Below, one piece after another: positions 53,864 through 61,697 of a stretch of 64,000 bases of DNA. Source of the DNA: Gemmobacter denitrificans (lineage in GTDB: Bacteria; Pseudomonadota; Alphaproteobacteria; Rhodobacterales; Rhodobacteraceae); assembly GCF_036964905.1 (NCBI RefSeq), contig NZ_JBALHR010000001.1, positions 310,001-374,000 of the forward strand, read 5' to 3'. The position numbers and the translations under genes are program-made. The stretch's first letter is position 1. Each line of letters opens with the position of its first letter. A model generated the notes under the pieces. That model was not told the origin of the DNA, did not search any database, and was given only the letters and a program-made list of their open reading frames with translations.

Positions 53864-54634
53864 GTGACTGTGGTTCTGGATCTGATCAACCAACTGGCAA
53901 CCGCCATGGACGGGGACGAGGTCTGGCGATTGGCAACGGCGCATTTTCGCACGCGCGGCTTTGCCATGGCGAATTACGGTTACACCCGGTTCCGCGATGC
54001 CACGGCGATCGGCAACCCAAGGGATGCGATCTATCTTACCACCTGCCCGCCTGACTATGCGCAAAGCTATTTCGGCGACGGGCACTATGCTCGAACGCCT
54101 GCCTATCGGTGGGCACTGGAGCATAGCGGTCTGACGACATGGCGTTGGGTGGAGGAAGATTTTCGTGCCGGACGGCTAAGCCGCGACGAGGCCGCGGCGG
54201 TCGAGACCAACCTGGCGCTTGGTATCCGGGCGGGCCTGACTATCAGCTTCCCCGACCCTACACCGCGCCACAAGGGAGCGCTTGGCCTTATCGCCGATCC
54301 GGGGCTGGATCACGATTCGGTCGATGCGATCCTGTCACATAGCAGGGCCGAAATCGAAGCGGTGGCCCATGTCATGCATTTGCGCATCTGCCAGCTGCCC
54401 TTGCCTGCCTTGCGTCGCCGCCTGTCGCAACGCCAACGCGAAGCACTGGAATGGGTGGCACAGGGCAAGACCATGCAGGACATTGCCACCCTGATGAAGG
54501 TATCGCCCGCTATGGTGGAAAAGCACCTCAGGCTGGCGCGGCAGGCGCTGGAGGTTGAAACCACCAGTCAGGCAGTCGCCAAAGCCACTTTGCTGAACCT
54601 GATCTTTCCGGCAATGCCTTCTGCCGAGGGTTGA
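53864..54634 (+). CDS. LuxR-type regulator with autoinducer-binding domain (solo)
   Basis: A 256-residue protein with an autoinducer-binding domain (~15-165) and a C-terminal LuxR helix-turn-helix (LSQRQREALEWVAQGKTMQDI ... VEKHLRLARQAL). Several AHL-contact residues differ: Tyr65 is where TraR has Trp57, and Thr78-Pro79 stands for Asp70-Pro71. No luxI-type synthase is in the window, so it may respond to a foreign or different signal. Start at GTG 53864. A CtrA box and a palindrome follow the stop. Confidence 0.88.
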   Translation: MTVVLDLINQLATAMDGDEVWRLATAHFRTRGFAMANYGYTRFRDATAIGNPRDAIYLTTCPPDYAQSYFGDGHYARTPAYRWALEHSGLTTWRWVEEDFRAGRLSRDEAAAVETNLALGIRAGLTISFPDPTPRHKGALGLIADPGLDHDSVDAILSHSRAEIEAVAHVMHLRICQLPLPALRRRLSQRQREALEWVAQGKTMQDIATLMKVSPAMVEKHLRLARQALEVETTSQAVAKATLLNLIFPAMPSAEG

Positions 54635-54674
54635 GCATCTCCACCTTTGGTTTATGGGTGCGGATTCTCGTGCG

Positions 54675-54689
54675 TTAATAAAGCGTTAA
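54675..54689. promoter_or_regulatory. CtrA box downstream of the LuxR-type gene
   Basis: TTAATAAAGCGTTAA is a perfect TTAA-N7-TTAA site, embedded in two direct copies of GCGTTAATA (54672-54680 and 54683-54691) with an 11-bp period. It could drive the sequence that follows up to the terminator at 54960. Confidence 0.65.
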
Positions 54690-54697
54690 TACGAAGG

Positions 54698-54727
54698 GTC
54701 AGGTAAGGTATTCCTTACTTACCTGAC
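54698..54727. promoter_or_regulatory. 30-bp palindrome (GTCAGGTAAG arms)
   Basis: GTCAGGTAAG and CTTACCTGAC are perfect 10-bp arms around a 10-bp spacer, 63 bases past the LuxR-type stop. No T-run follows, so it is more like an operator than a terminator. It contains the CAGGT/ACCTG half-sites of lux boxes, but in the outward order. Confidence 0.6.
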
Positions 54728-54739
54728 GTCATTCTCTGT

Positions 54740-54960
54740 GGCATTGTGAACTTGTTCCTTCAGTGGTGGCTTCGGCCTTGGAACACCAGCGACAGACCGG
54801 ACTTATTGGCTTCGGTGTGTCGCCTTCGTCGCAAGACGGGGAAAGGTCCGGCAGCGGTGGGTATTTTGGCCATGCGCACCGGAAATATTCGCGCCCCCAC
54901 CCTCATCCCCAAGGGGTGCAGGAACGGTGCAGTCCTGGGGACTGCACCGTTTTTCTTTTT
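54740..54960 (+). ncRNA. Candidate small RNA
   Basis: A stretch of about 220 bases without a convincing gene, with a CtrA box and palindrome upstream and a strong terminator at its end. Predicted pairs include CCGGAC (54797-54802) with GTCCGG (54846-54851), GCGACA (54789-54794) with TGTCGC (54818-54823), and a hairpin CGTC-GCAA-GACG (54827-54838) with a GNRA loop. The 5' end is not known. Two short frames exist, but have no ribosome site. Confidence 0.4.
54924..54960 (+). terminator. Strong rho-independent terminator
   Basis: ACGGTGCAGTCC and GGACTGCACCGT form a 12-bp perfect stem with loop TGG, followed by a T-rich run of eleven bases. It ends something on the plus strand; the nearest gene, the LuxR-type one, stops 290 bases earlier. 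Confidence 0.93.
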
Positions 54961-54996
54961 GGGCCTCTGCATCCTGGGCCTTCCCAAGTTGGCATA

Positions 54997-55027
54997 GAAA
55001 AAGGCGGCCCCGTCAAGGGCCGCCCTT
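54997..55027 (-). terminator. Terminator of the rpsB-tsf operon
   Basis: On the minus strand GGGCGGCCC and GGGGCCGCC pair, followed by TTTTT. It lies 22 bases past the tsf stop. Confidence 0.9.
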
Positions 55028-55048
55028 CCTGTCTCGATCTGCCGGAAA

Positions 55049-55945
55049 TCAGCCCTGCAGGGCCTTGGCGACTTCTGCGGCGAAATCTTCTTTCTCTTTC
55101 TCGATGCCTTCGCCCACAGCCATACGCACAAAAGCCACCACTTCCACACCCGCATCCTTGGCAGCCTGAGCCACGGTGATGTCGGGGTTGATGACGAACT
55201 TCTGGTTCAGCAGGGTCGATTCTTCGAAGAACTTCTTCATCCGGCCCGGGATGATGTTGTTCTGGATGACCTGCTCGGGCTTCGGCTTGGCCGAGGCGGC
55301 GTTTTCTTCCAGCGCCTTGGCGGTCTGCACGGCCAACTCACGCTCGACCACGGTCGGGTCCATGTCGGCTTCCGACAGCGACACCGGCGAGGTTGCAGCG
55401 ATGTGCATGGCGATCTGCTTGCCGATGCCGTTGTCAGCGCCCTTCAGCGCAACCAGCACGCCAATGCGGCCCAGACCGTCAGCCGCAGCGGTGTGGATGT
55501 AAGCGGCGACCGAGTCACCTTCCACAGCGGCCATGCGGCGCAGGGTCATGTTTTCGCCGATGGTGGCGATGGCGTCGGTCAGCGATTCCGAAACGGTCTT
55601 GTCGTTCAGGGCGGCACCTTTCAGTGCTTCCACGTCCGACACGCCCAGAGCGGCAGCGGTGATGCCACGCACGAGGTTCTGGAAGTCGGCGTTCTTGCCA
55701 ACGAAGTCGGTTTCCGAGTTCACTTCGACAGCAACGCCCTTGCCACCCGATACGGCCACGCCCACCAGCCCCTCGGCGGCGACGCGGTCGGCCTTCTTGG
55801 CGGCTTTCGCCAGACCCTTGGTGCGCAGCCAGTCAACGGCGGCTTCCATGTCGCCATTCACTTCGGTCAGCGCCTTCTTGGCGTCCATCATGCCTGCGCC
55901 GGTGGCTTCGCGCAGTTCCTTCACCATCGCTGCGGTGATTGTCAT
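55049..55945 (-). CDS. tsf: Elongation factor Ts
   Basis: A 298-residue guanine-nucleotide exchange factor for EF-Tu. Start at ATG 55945 (MTITAAMVKELREATGAGMM) with AGGAGA upstream. TDFVGKN, near residue 80, is the family's EF-Tu contact. Full length. It follows rpsB with a 94-base gap holding a hairpin. Confidence 0.97.
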   Translation of the reverse strand: MTITAAMVKELREATGAGMMDAKKALTEVNGDMEAAVDWLRTKGLAKAAKKADRVAAEGLVGVAVSGGKGVAVEVNSETDFVGKNADFQNLVRGITAAALGVSDVEALKGAALNDKTVSESLTDAIATIGENMTLRRMAAVEGDSVAAYIHTAAADGLGRIGVLVALKGADNGIGKQIAMHIAATSPVSLSEADMDPTVVERELAVQTAKALEENAASAKPKPEQVIQNNIIPGRMKKFFEESTLLNQKFVINPDITVAQAAKDAGVEVVAFVRMAVGEGIEKEKEDFAAEVAKALQG

Positions 55946-56008
55946 GTCAATTCTCCTGGAACGTATGATCCCGGCAGGCTTTACGCCCGCCGGGTAACGC
56001 AAATGCGA

Positions 56009-56028
56009 CGGGGCGCAGCGGCGCCCCG
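56009..56028. repeat. Hairpin between rpsB and tsf
   Basis: CGGGGCGC and GCGCCCCG are perfect 8-bp arms around AGCG. There is no T-run, so it may act as a partial attenuator or an RNA-processing site setting the rpsB:tsf ratio. Confidence 0.6.
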
Positions 56029-56039
56029 ACCGGGCCCGA

Positions 56040-56795
56040 TCAGGCCTCGGTCACTTCCTCTTCGGGAGCAACTTCCAGCGCGCCCAGATCGACGCCTGCC
56101 GCACCCAGCTGGGCCGACATGCCGTCCAGAGCCGCACGGGCCACGAGGTCGCAATACAGTGCGATGGCGCGGGCCGCGTCGTCATTGCCCGGGATCACAT
56201 AGTCCACGCCCTTGGGCGAGCAGTTGGTGTCAACCACGGCCACAACCGGGATACCCAGCTTCTGTGCCTCGAGGATGGCGAGGTCTTCCTTGCCCACATC
56301 GATGATGAACAGCAGATCCGGCACGCCGCCCATTTCACGGATCCCGCCCAGCGAGGCCTGCAGTTTGGCCTGCTCGCGTTCCATGTTCAGGCGCTCTTTC
56401 TTGGTGAGGCCTTCAGCGCCGGTCGCCATCAGCTCGTCGATTTGCTTCAGACGCTGGATCGACTGCGACACGGTTTTCCAGTTGGTGAGCGTGCCGCCCA
56501 GCCAGCGGTGGTTCATGTAGAACTGGGCCGACTTTTCGGCGGCTTCGGCGATGGCCTTCTGAGCCTGACGCTTGGTGCCGACGAACAGGATGCGGCCACC
56601 CTTGGCGACGGTGTCGCGCACGACTTTCAGCGCCTGGTCCAGCATCGGAACGGTCTGGGTCAGGTCGAGGATGTGAATCCCGTTCCGGTCGCCATAGATG
56701 TATTCCGCCATGCGCGGATTCCAGCGTGCGGTCTGGTGGCCGTAGTGAACGCCAGCTTCAAGCAGCTGACGCATCGAAAATTCGGGGAGCGCCAT
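56040..56795 (-). CDS. rpsB: 30S ribosomal protein S2
   Basis: A 251-residue S2, with MRQLLEAGVHYGHQTARWNP at the start and MGGVPDLLFIIDV later. Start at ATG 56795, with AAGGATAT upstream; longer in-frame starts are rejected. The tail after ~225 is acidic. Its leader carries two GCAAACC elements with flanking complementary sequence, consistent with the usual autoregulation of rpsB by S2. Confidence 0.97.
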   Translation of the reverse strand: MALPEFSMRQLLEAGVHYGHQTARWNPRMAEYIYGDRNGIHILDLTQTVPMLDQALKVVRDTVAKGGRILFVGTKRQAQKAIAEAAEKSAQFYMNHRWLGGTLTNWKTVSQSIQRLKQIDELMATGAEGLTKKERLNMEREQAKLQASLGGIREMGGVPDLLFIIDVGKEDLAILEAQKLGIPVVAVVDTNCSPKGVDYVIPGNDDAARAIALYCDLVARAALDGMSAQLGAAGVDLGALEVAPEEEVTEA

Positions 56796-57003
56796 GTCCA
56801 TATCCTTTTCCGGTTTGCGCCTCGGCGAAGCCTTGAGGGTTTGCACCCAACCGGCGGACTGTCCGGGATGTCTCCCCTTCCAGCCCAAGCCTCGCCTGTG
56901 AAGTGGCGTGCCTTTACCGCGCCCCCTGCCCGATTGCAAGGCATGAAAAGTGGTGCAGGCCTGCTTGACCTTGATACGGTGCTGGCTTATCTGCTTCTCC
57001 GAC

Positions 57004-57077
57004 GCGGGTGTAGCTCAATGGTAGAGCCGCAGCTTCCCAAGCTGATGACGAGGGTTCGATTCCCTTCACCCGCTCCA
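57004..57077 (+). tRNA. tRNA-Gly (anticodon CCC)
   Basis: A 74-nt cloverleaf with acceptor arms GCGGGTG/CACCCGC, an encoded CCA, and anticodon stem GCAGC/GCTG around TTCCCAA. The anticodon is CCC, reading GGG. Confidence 0.95.
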
Positions 57078-57185
57078 ACCTCCCAATTCTTCTGCGCTAA
57101 TCCGGCTTCAGGTCATGCGACGGCCCGTTGCAGGCGACTGTCAGATTTGTGTTGCAAGAAGTGCCTGCGATGGTGTGACGGGCCT

Positions 57186-58310
57186 TCAGGCCCGCGTTTC
57201 CAGAGCATCCCGCAGCAATGTCAGCACCGCATCGCGCGGCACGTCGGCGGTAACGAAAGCGTCGCCGATCCCGCGCGCCAGGATGAAGCGCAGCGCCCCA
57301 TCCACCACTTTCTTGTCCTGCGCCATCAGATCCAGCAAGGTTTCGGCCCCCGGCAGATCGCCCGGGATGTCATGCAGATCAACCTTCATGCCCATGTCAC
57401 GCAGATGCGTCCGTACCCGGCTGGGGGCCTCTTGCGCGCAAAGACCAAGCCGCTGCGACAGTTCAAACGCCAATGCGCAGCCGATGGCCACGCCTTCGCC
57501 ATGCAGCAACCTCGCGCCGTCATATTCGGTCGCGCTCTCCAAGGCATGACAGAAGGTATGCCCCAGGTTGAGCAGCGCCCGTTCGCCTTCTTCGGTTTCG
57601 TCGCGTTCGACGATCCCGGCCTTCATCTGAACCGAACGTGCCACGGCATATTGCCGGGCCGCCTTGTCCCCCGCGGTCAGGGCCGGGCCGTTGCGTTCCA
57701 GCCAGTCGAAAAACGCCGAATCCCCCAGCAGGCCGTATTTCACCACCTCGCCATAACCAGACAGGAAATCGCGCGGCGGCAGGCTGTCCAGTACGCCGAT
57801 ATCGGCCAGAACCAGGCTGGGCTGGTGGAAGGCTCCGACAAGGTTCTTGCCCTGCGCCGTATTGATCCCGGTCTTGCCGCCAACCGAACTGTCCACCTGC
57901 GCCAGGAGCGACGTCGGGATCTGCACAAAGCGGACGCCCCGGCGCAGCACCGCCGCCGCAAATCCCACCAGATCGCCGATCACCCCGCCGCCAAGCGCGA
58001 CCACCACATCGCGGCGTTCGACCTTCTGGTCAAGCAGCCATTCCACCGTCCGCGAAAACTGCGCCCAGCCCTTCGTGGCCTCGCCCGCGGGCAGCACCAA
58101 GGCCTCAGACGTAATGCCTTCTGCGGCCAATGCTGCCTGCAACGCAGGCCAATGCAGCGCCGCCACATGCGCATCGGTGACCACCGCCACGCGCTTGCGC
58201 CGCAGAAGGGGCGCGATTTCTGCCCCGGCACGCGCAAGCAGGCCCTGCCCGATCCGCACCTCATAGGTCCGCGCGCCCAATGCGACCGGCACTACATCCA
58301 TCGCCACCAT
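57186..58310 (-). CDS. aroB: 3-dehydroquinate synthase
   Basis: A 374-residue NAD- and zinc-dependent enzyme that closes the ring in the shikimate pathway. VVALGGGVIGDLVGF and QIPTSLLAQVDSSVGGKTGIN are the cofactor and active-site motifs, and LNLGHTFCHALE holds a zinc-ligand histidine. Start at ATG 58310 with AAGGAT upstream; it follows aroK by 4 bases. Confidence 0.95.
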   Translation of the reverse strand: MVAMDVVPVALGARTYEVRIGQGLLARAGAEIAPLLRRKRVAVVTDAHVAALHWPALQAALAAEGITSEALVLPAGEATKGWAQFSRTVEWLLDQKVERRDVVVALGGGVIGDLVGFAAAVLRRGVRFVQIPTSLLAQVDSSVGGKTGINTAQGKNLVGAFHQPSLVLADIGVLDSLPPRDFLSGYGEVVKYGLLGDSAFFDWLERNGPALTAGDKAARQYAVARSVQMKAGIVERDETEEGERALLNLGHTFCHALESATEYDGARLLHGEGVAIGCALAFELSQRLGLCAQEAPSRVRTHLRDMGMKVDLHDIPGDLPGAETLLDLMAQDKKVVDGALRFILARGIGDAFVTADVPRDAVLTLLRDALETRA

Positions 58311-58314
58311 GATC

Positions 58315-58851
58315 TTATCCTTCCAACACGTCGCCATGCGCGCGCAGCGCCTCGCTCACCCGCAAGGCCATCTGTTCGATCGACAGTTCGGGGGCGGCAT
58401 CTACCGTCAGGTCGGCCAGCGCATAGCTGGGCACCCGCGCCTCATACAACTGTCTCAGGGTTTCGCGCGGGTTGGCGGTGCGCAACAACGGGCGCGTGGT
58501 CTTGTGGCGCACACGCTGCCACAGAAGATCAAGATCGGCGCGCAGCCAGACTGATACCCCGGCCTCGTGTACAATCTCGCGGTTCTTCTCGCTCAGGAAC
58601 GCGCCTCCGCCGGTGGACAGCACGCAAGGCTCGCCCCGGACCAGCCGCGTCAGCACTTCGCTTTCACGGGCGCGGAAAAAGGGCTCACCGTCCCTTTCGA
58701 AGATTTCGGCGATGCTGCGCTGCGCGGCTTTCACGATTTCTTCGTCGGAATCGCAGAATGGCACCCCCAGAAGCCGCGCCAGCGCGGTGCCGACCGCCGT
58801 TTTTCCGGCGCCCATCATCCCCACCATCACGACCGTCTTCTTCAGCCGCAC
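58315..58851 (-). CDS. aroK: Shikimate kinase
   Basis: A 178-residue kinase phosphorylating shikimate with ATP. Walker A is GMMGAGKTAVG, the shikimate-binding aspartate lies in DSDEEI and the glycine loop is STGGGAF. Start set at GTG 58851, giving a normal length; upstream in-frame codons run to 58956 but look non-coding. First gene of aroK-aroB, divergent from the small membrane protein gene. Confidence 0.92.
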   Translation of the reverse strand: MRLKKTVVMVGMMGAGKTAVGTALARLLGVPFCDSDEEIVKAAQRSIAEIFERDGEPFFRARESEVLTRLVRGEPCVLSTGGGAFLSEKNREIVHEAGVSVWLRADLDLLWQRVRHKTTRPLLRTANPRETLRQLYEARVPSYALADLTVDAAPELSIEQMALRVSEALRAHGDVLEG

Positions 58852-59029
58852 CGTTCCCCACCCTTTTGCTTCCGGTTGCAGCCTTTCCGCCGACTGCAAA
58901 CTTTTGTCCCTGAATGGCGTGAACTCGCGCGAAATGCCATATATAATCGTCGCCAATCAGCTGCCTTGTCCGTGTCATCGGACGGGGGCAGCGGCAAGAA
59001 ACGGGCAGCGGCAAAGGATATCGGGCACC

Positions 59030-59164
59030 ATGGGACGGATCATCAAACTGCTTTTTCTGCTGCTCTTGCTGGGATTTGCAGGGCTGACCGGCTACGCCTT
59101 CCTGGCCGATCTGGGCCCCGATCAAGATCTGGTCACCAAACCGGCGGTGCTGGATGCCAATTGA
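59030..59164 (+). CDS. Small membrane protein
   Basis: A 44-residue protein with one membrane segment (IIKLLFLLLLLGFAGLTGYAF) and a short acidic tail. AAGGATAT precedes the ATG. Its stop overlaps the next gene's start by 11 bases, so it is translated with it. Function unknown. Confidence 0.7.
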   Translation: MGRIIKLLFLLLLLGFAGLTGYAFLADLGPDQDLVTKPAVLDAN

Positions 59165-60752
59165 TCCGGCGCCATGGCTGATCCGAAAACCAGCCCTTTC
59201 TCTGGTCGCCCTTCTGGCCCTGAGCGGGCCAGTTGCGGCCGAAGGGCCGCTGTCGGCCATTGACTGGCTGTCGGAATCGGTCAACCCGCGGGGCGCCACG
59301 CAGTCGGCGGCCTCTGCCGCGCCACATCCGCGCGCCGGTGTGAACGAGCCTCCGCCGGTGAAAAGTGCCACACCGGGCAAGGTGAGTGTCAGTGTGATCG
59401 GGGCTGCCACGGTCGATGGGTTGGGTCTCTTGTCCGCCGCGCGCACCGGCCTGCCGCATCAGCTTTGGGCGCTGACCCCATCAGAAGAACTCGCCCGCCA
59501 GATTACCGCCGAGCGGGTCGATACCCTGCCCGCGTTGCGCAGCTTGTTGATTACCCTGCTGTTGGCCGAGACAGCGCCCCCTGTGGACAGTGACACCCGT
59601 GGCATCCTGTTCCTGTCCCGTGTGGACAAGCTGCTGGCGATCGGCGCGCTGGATCAGGCGGCGGCATTGACCGGACTTGCTGGTCCGACAACGCCGGAAA
59701 TCTTTCGCCGGCATTTCGACATCGCGCTGTTGCAGGGTGAAGAAGATGCCGCCTGCGCCACGATGCAATCGGCCCCGCATCTGGCCCCGACCCTGCCCGC
59801 CCGGATCTATTGCATGGCGCGCGCCGGTGATTGGCAAACGGCTGCGCTGACTTTCGACACGTCCTTGGCGCTTGGCACGGTCGCGCCCGAGACCGAGGCG
59901 CTGCTGGAGCGGTTCCTTGATCCCGAACTGGCCGATGGCGCCGAACCCTTGCCGCAGCCGGAAACCCCGACCCCACTGGTCTGGCGGATGTATGAAGCCA
60001 TTGGTGAACCCCTGCCAACCCTCGGCTTGCCGCTGGCCTTTTCACATGCCGAATTGCGGCCACAGGCCGGATGGAAGGCCCAGCTTGAGGCGGCAGAACG
60101 TCTGGCCAAGGCCGGTGCGATCAGCGCCGCCACATTGCTTGCCATCTATACCGAACGTGAACCTGCGGCGTCCGGGGGCGTCTGGGATCGGGTGCAGGCC
60201 TTTCAGGACTTCGACGCGGCGCTGCAATCGGGCAAGCTGGACGCGATCAGCGAAACGCTGCCGGTGGCCTGGAACGCGATGGCTGATGCCGAACTGGAAA
60301 TCCCCTTTGCCCAGCTTTACGCCGAACGCCTGATGCGCCTGCCCCTGCAGGGCACGGTGATGCCTCTGGTGCTGCGCATTGGTCTGCTCTCACCGCAATA
60401 TGAACGGGCCGCGGCCGCGCGTCAGGCGGTGCAGCCGTCTCCCGCCGGGGAAGAGGCCTTCCTGATCGGGCTTGCCCTGGGCCAGATCGAAGGTCTGCCC
60501 GCGCCCGACAGCATGGCCCGTGCCCTGGCACCGGCCTTCCTGCGCGCCGAAGTGTCCGAAGACGCGCAGCGCCTGATCGACGATCGCCGCATCGGCGAGG
60601 CATTGCTGTTGGCCATTGATCTTGTCGGGCGCGGCGTCACAGGGGAACCGCGCCGCGTGGCAGAGGGCCTGTCGCTTCTGCGCCTGCTGGGGCTCGAAGA
60701 TGTGGCGCGGCGCACGGCGCTGGAATTGCTGCTGCTGGAACGGCGGGGCTGA
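59154..60752 (+). CDS. Conserved exported protein of unknown function
   Basis: A 532-residue protein with an N-terminal signal segment (WLIRKPALSLVALLALSGPVAAEG) and a long helical alanine/leucine-rich body resembling TPR-like repeats, though no clear repeat is seen. No catalytic motif. It lies between a small membrane protein and xerD and would act in the periplasm. I know it as a rhodobacterial conserved gene at this locus, without function. Confidence 0.72.
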   Translation: MPIDPAPWLIRKPALSLVALLALSGPVAAEGPLSAIDWLSESVNPRGATQSAASAAPHPRAGVNEPPPVKSATPGKVSVSVIGAATVDGLGLLSAARTGLPHQLWALTPSEELARQITAERVDTLPALRSLLITLLLAETAPPVDSDTRGILFLSRVDKLLAIGALDQAAALTGLAGPTTPEIFRRHFDIALLQGEEDAACATMQSAPHLAPTLPARIYCMARAGDWQTAALTFDTSLALGTVAPETEALLERFLDPELADGAEPLPQPETPTPLVWRMYEAIGEPLPTLGLPLAFSHAELRPQAGWKAQLEAAERLAKAGAISAATLLAIYTEREPAASGGVWDRVQAFQDFDAALQSGKLDAISETLPVAWNAMADAELEIPFAQLYAERLMRLPLQGTVMPLVLRIGLLSPQYERAAAARQAVQPSPAGEEAFLIGLALGQIEGLPAPDSMARALAPAFLRAEVSEDAQRLIDDRRIGEALLLAIDLVGRGVTGEPRRVAEGLSLLRLLGLEDVARRTALELLLLERRG

Positions 60753-60755
60753 CCG

Positions 60756-61697
60756 ATGGCCGACATGCAGCGCTGGATTTCGGCCTTTCTGGAGGCGCAA
60801 TCTGCCGAGCGCGCGGCTGCGCGCAATACCCAACTGGCCTATGGCCGCGATCTGCTGGATTTCGCGGGCTGGCTGGCGCGGCAGGGCGCGGATTTTGCCG
60901 GGGCCAGCCGTGCCCAGGTCGAGGATTACCTGATCGCCTGTGAGGCCGAAGGTCTGTCCAAGGCTACTCGTGCCCGGCGTCTGTCGGCCATCCGGCAATT
61001 GTACCGTTTCGCGCATGAAGAAGGCTGGCGCGCGGATAATCCCGCGCTGCGCCTGCGCGGCCCGGGGCTGGACAAGCGCCTGCCGCAGGTTCTGACCCAT
61101 GACGAGGTGGATCGCCTGCTGGAAGCCGCGCGTGACAAGGGCCGCTCGCTGGACGATCAGGCCCGCAACTGTGCGCTTGTTGAGCTGCTCTATGCCACGG
61201 GGATGCGGGTGTCAGAGCTGGTGGAACTGCCGGTGGCCGCAGTGCGTGGCGATCCGCGCATGATCCTGGTGCGTGGCAAGGGCGGCAAGGAACGCATGGT
61301 GCCGCTTTCCCCCCCTGCGCGCGAGGCCGTGGCCGATTGGCTGGCTCGCCGCGACCGGGCCGAAGAGATCGACCGCAAGGCAGGCCGTGCAGGCTCGAAA
61401 TACCTGTTCCCCTCGCGCGGCAGCGCCGGGCATCTGACGCGCAACCATTTCTATGTGCTGATCAAGCAGATTGCCGTGTTGGCCGGGGTCAGCCCGGCCA
61501 AGGTCACGCCGCACACCCTGCGCCATGCCTTCGCCACCCATCTGCTGGCAGGCGGGGCCGATTTGCGGGTGATTCAGACGCTTCTGGGCCATGCCGATGT
61601 TGCCACGACCGAAATCTATACCCATGTGCTGGACGACCATCTGAAATCGCTGGTACTTGACCACCATCCCCTAGCTGACAGGACCGAAGACCCATGA
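60756..61697 (+). CDS. xerD: Tyrosine recombinase XerD
   Basis: A 313-residue recombinase that resolves chromosome dimers at dif. The catalytic residues are intact: ATGMRVSEL (Arg I), RGKGGKER (Lys), HTLRHAFATHLL (His-Arg), LGHADVATTEIYTHV (His, Tyr). Length as usual. This gene shows the arginine that the prophage integrase has lost. It overlaps the next gene by 4 bases. Confidence 0.93.
   Translation: MADMQRWISAFLEAQSAERAAARNTQLAYGRDLLDFAGWLARQGADFAGASRAQVEDYLIACEAEGLSKATRARRLSAIRQLYRFAHEEGWRADNPALRLRGPGLDKRLPQVLTHDEVDRLLEAARDKGRSLDDQARNCALVELLYATGMRVSELVELPVAAVRGDPRMILVRGKGGKERMVPLSPPAREAVADWLARRDRAEEIDRKAGRAGSKYLFPSRGSAGHLTRNHFYVLIKQIAVLAGVSPAKVTPHTLRHAFATHLLAGGADLRVIQTLLGHADVATTEIYTHVLDDHLKSLVLDHHPLADRTEDP

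Noticed and set aside
54763..55179. A 138-residue frame on the plus strand over the small-RNA candidate and the end of tsf
   Set aside because: It runs through two strong terminators and is antisense to tsf; its composition is not protein-like.
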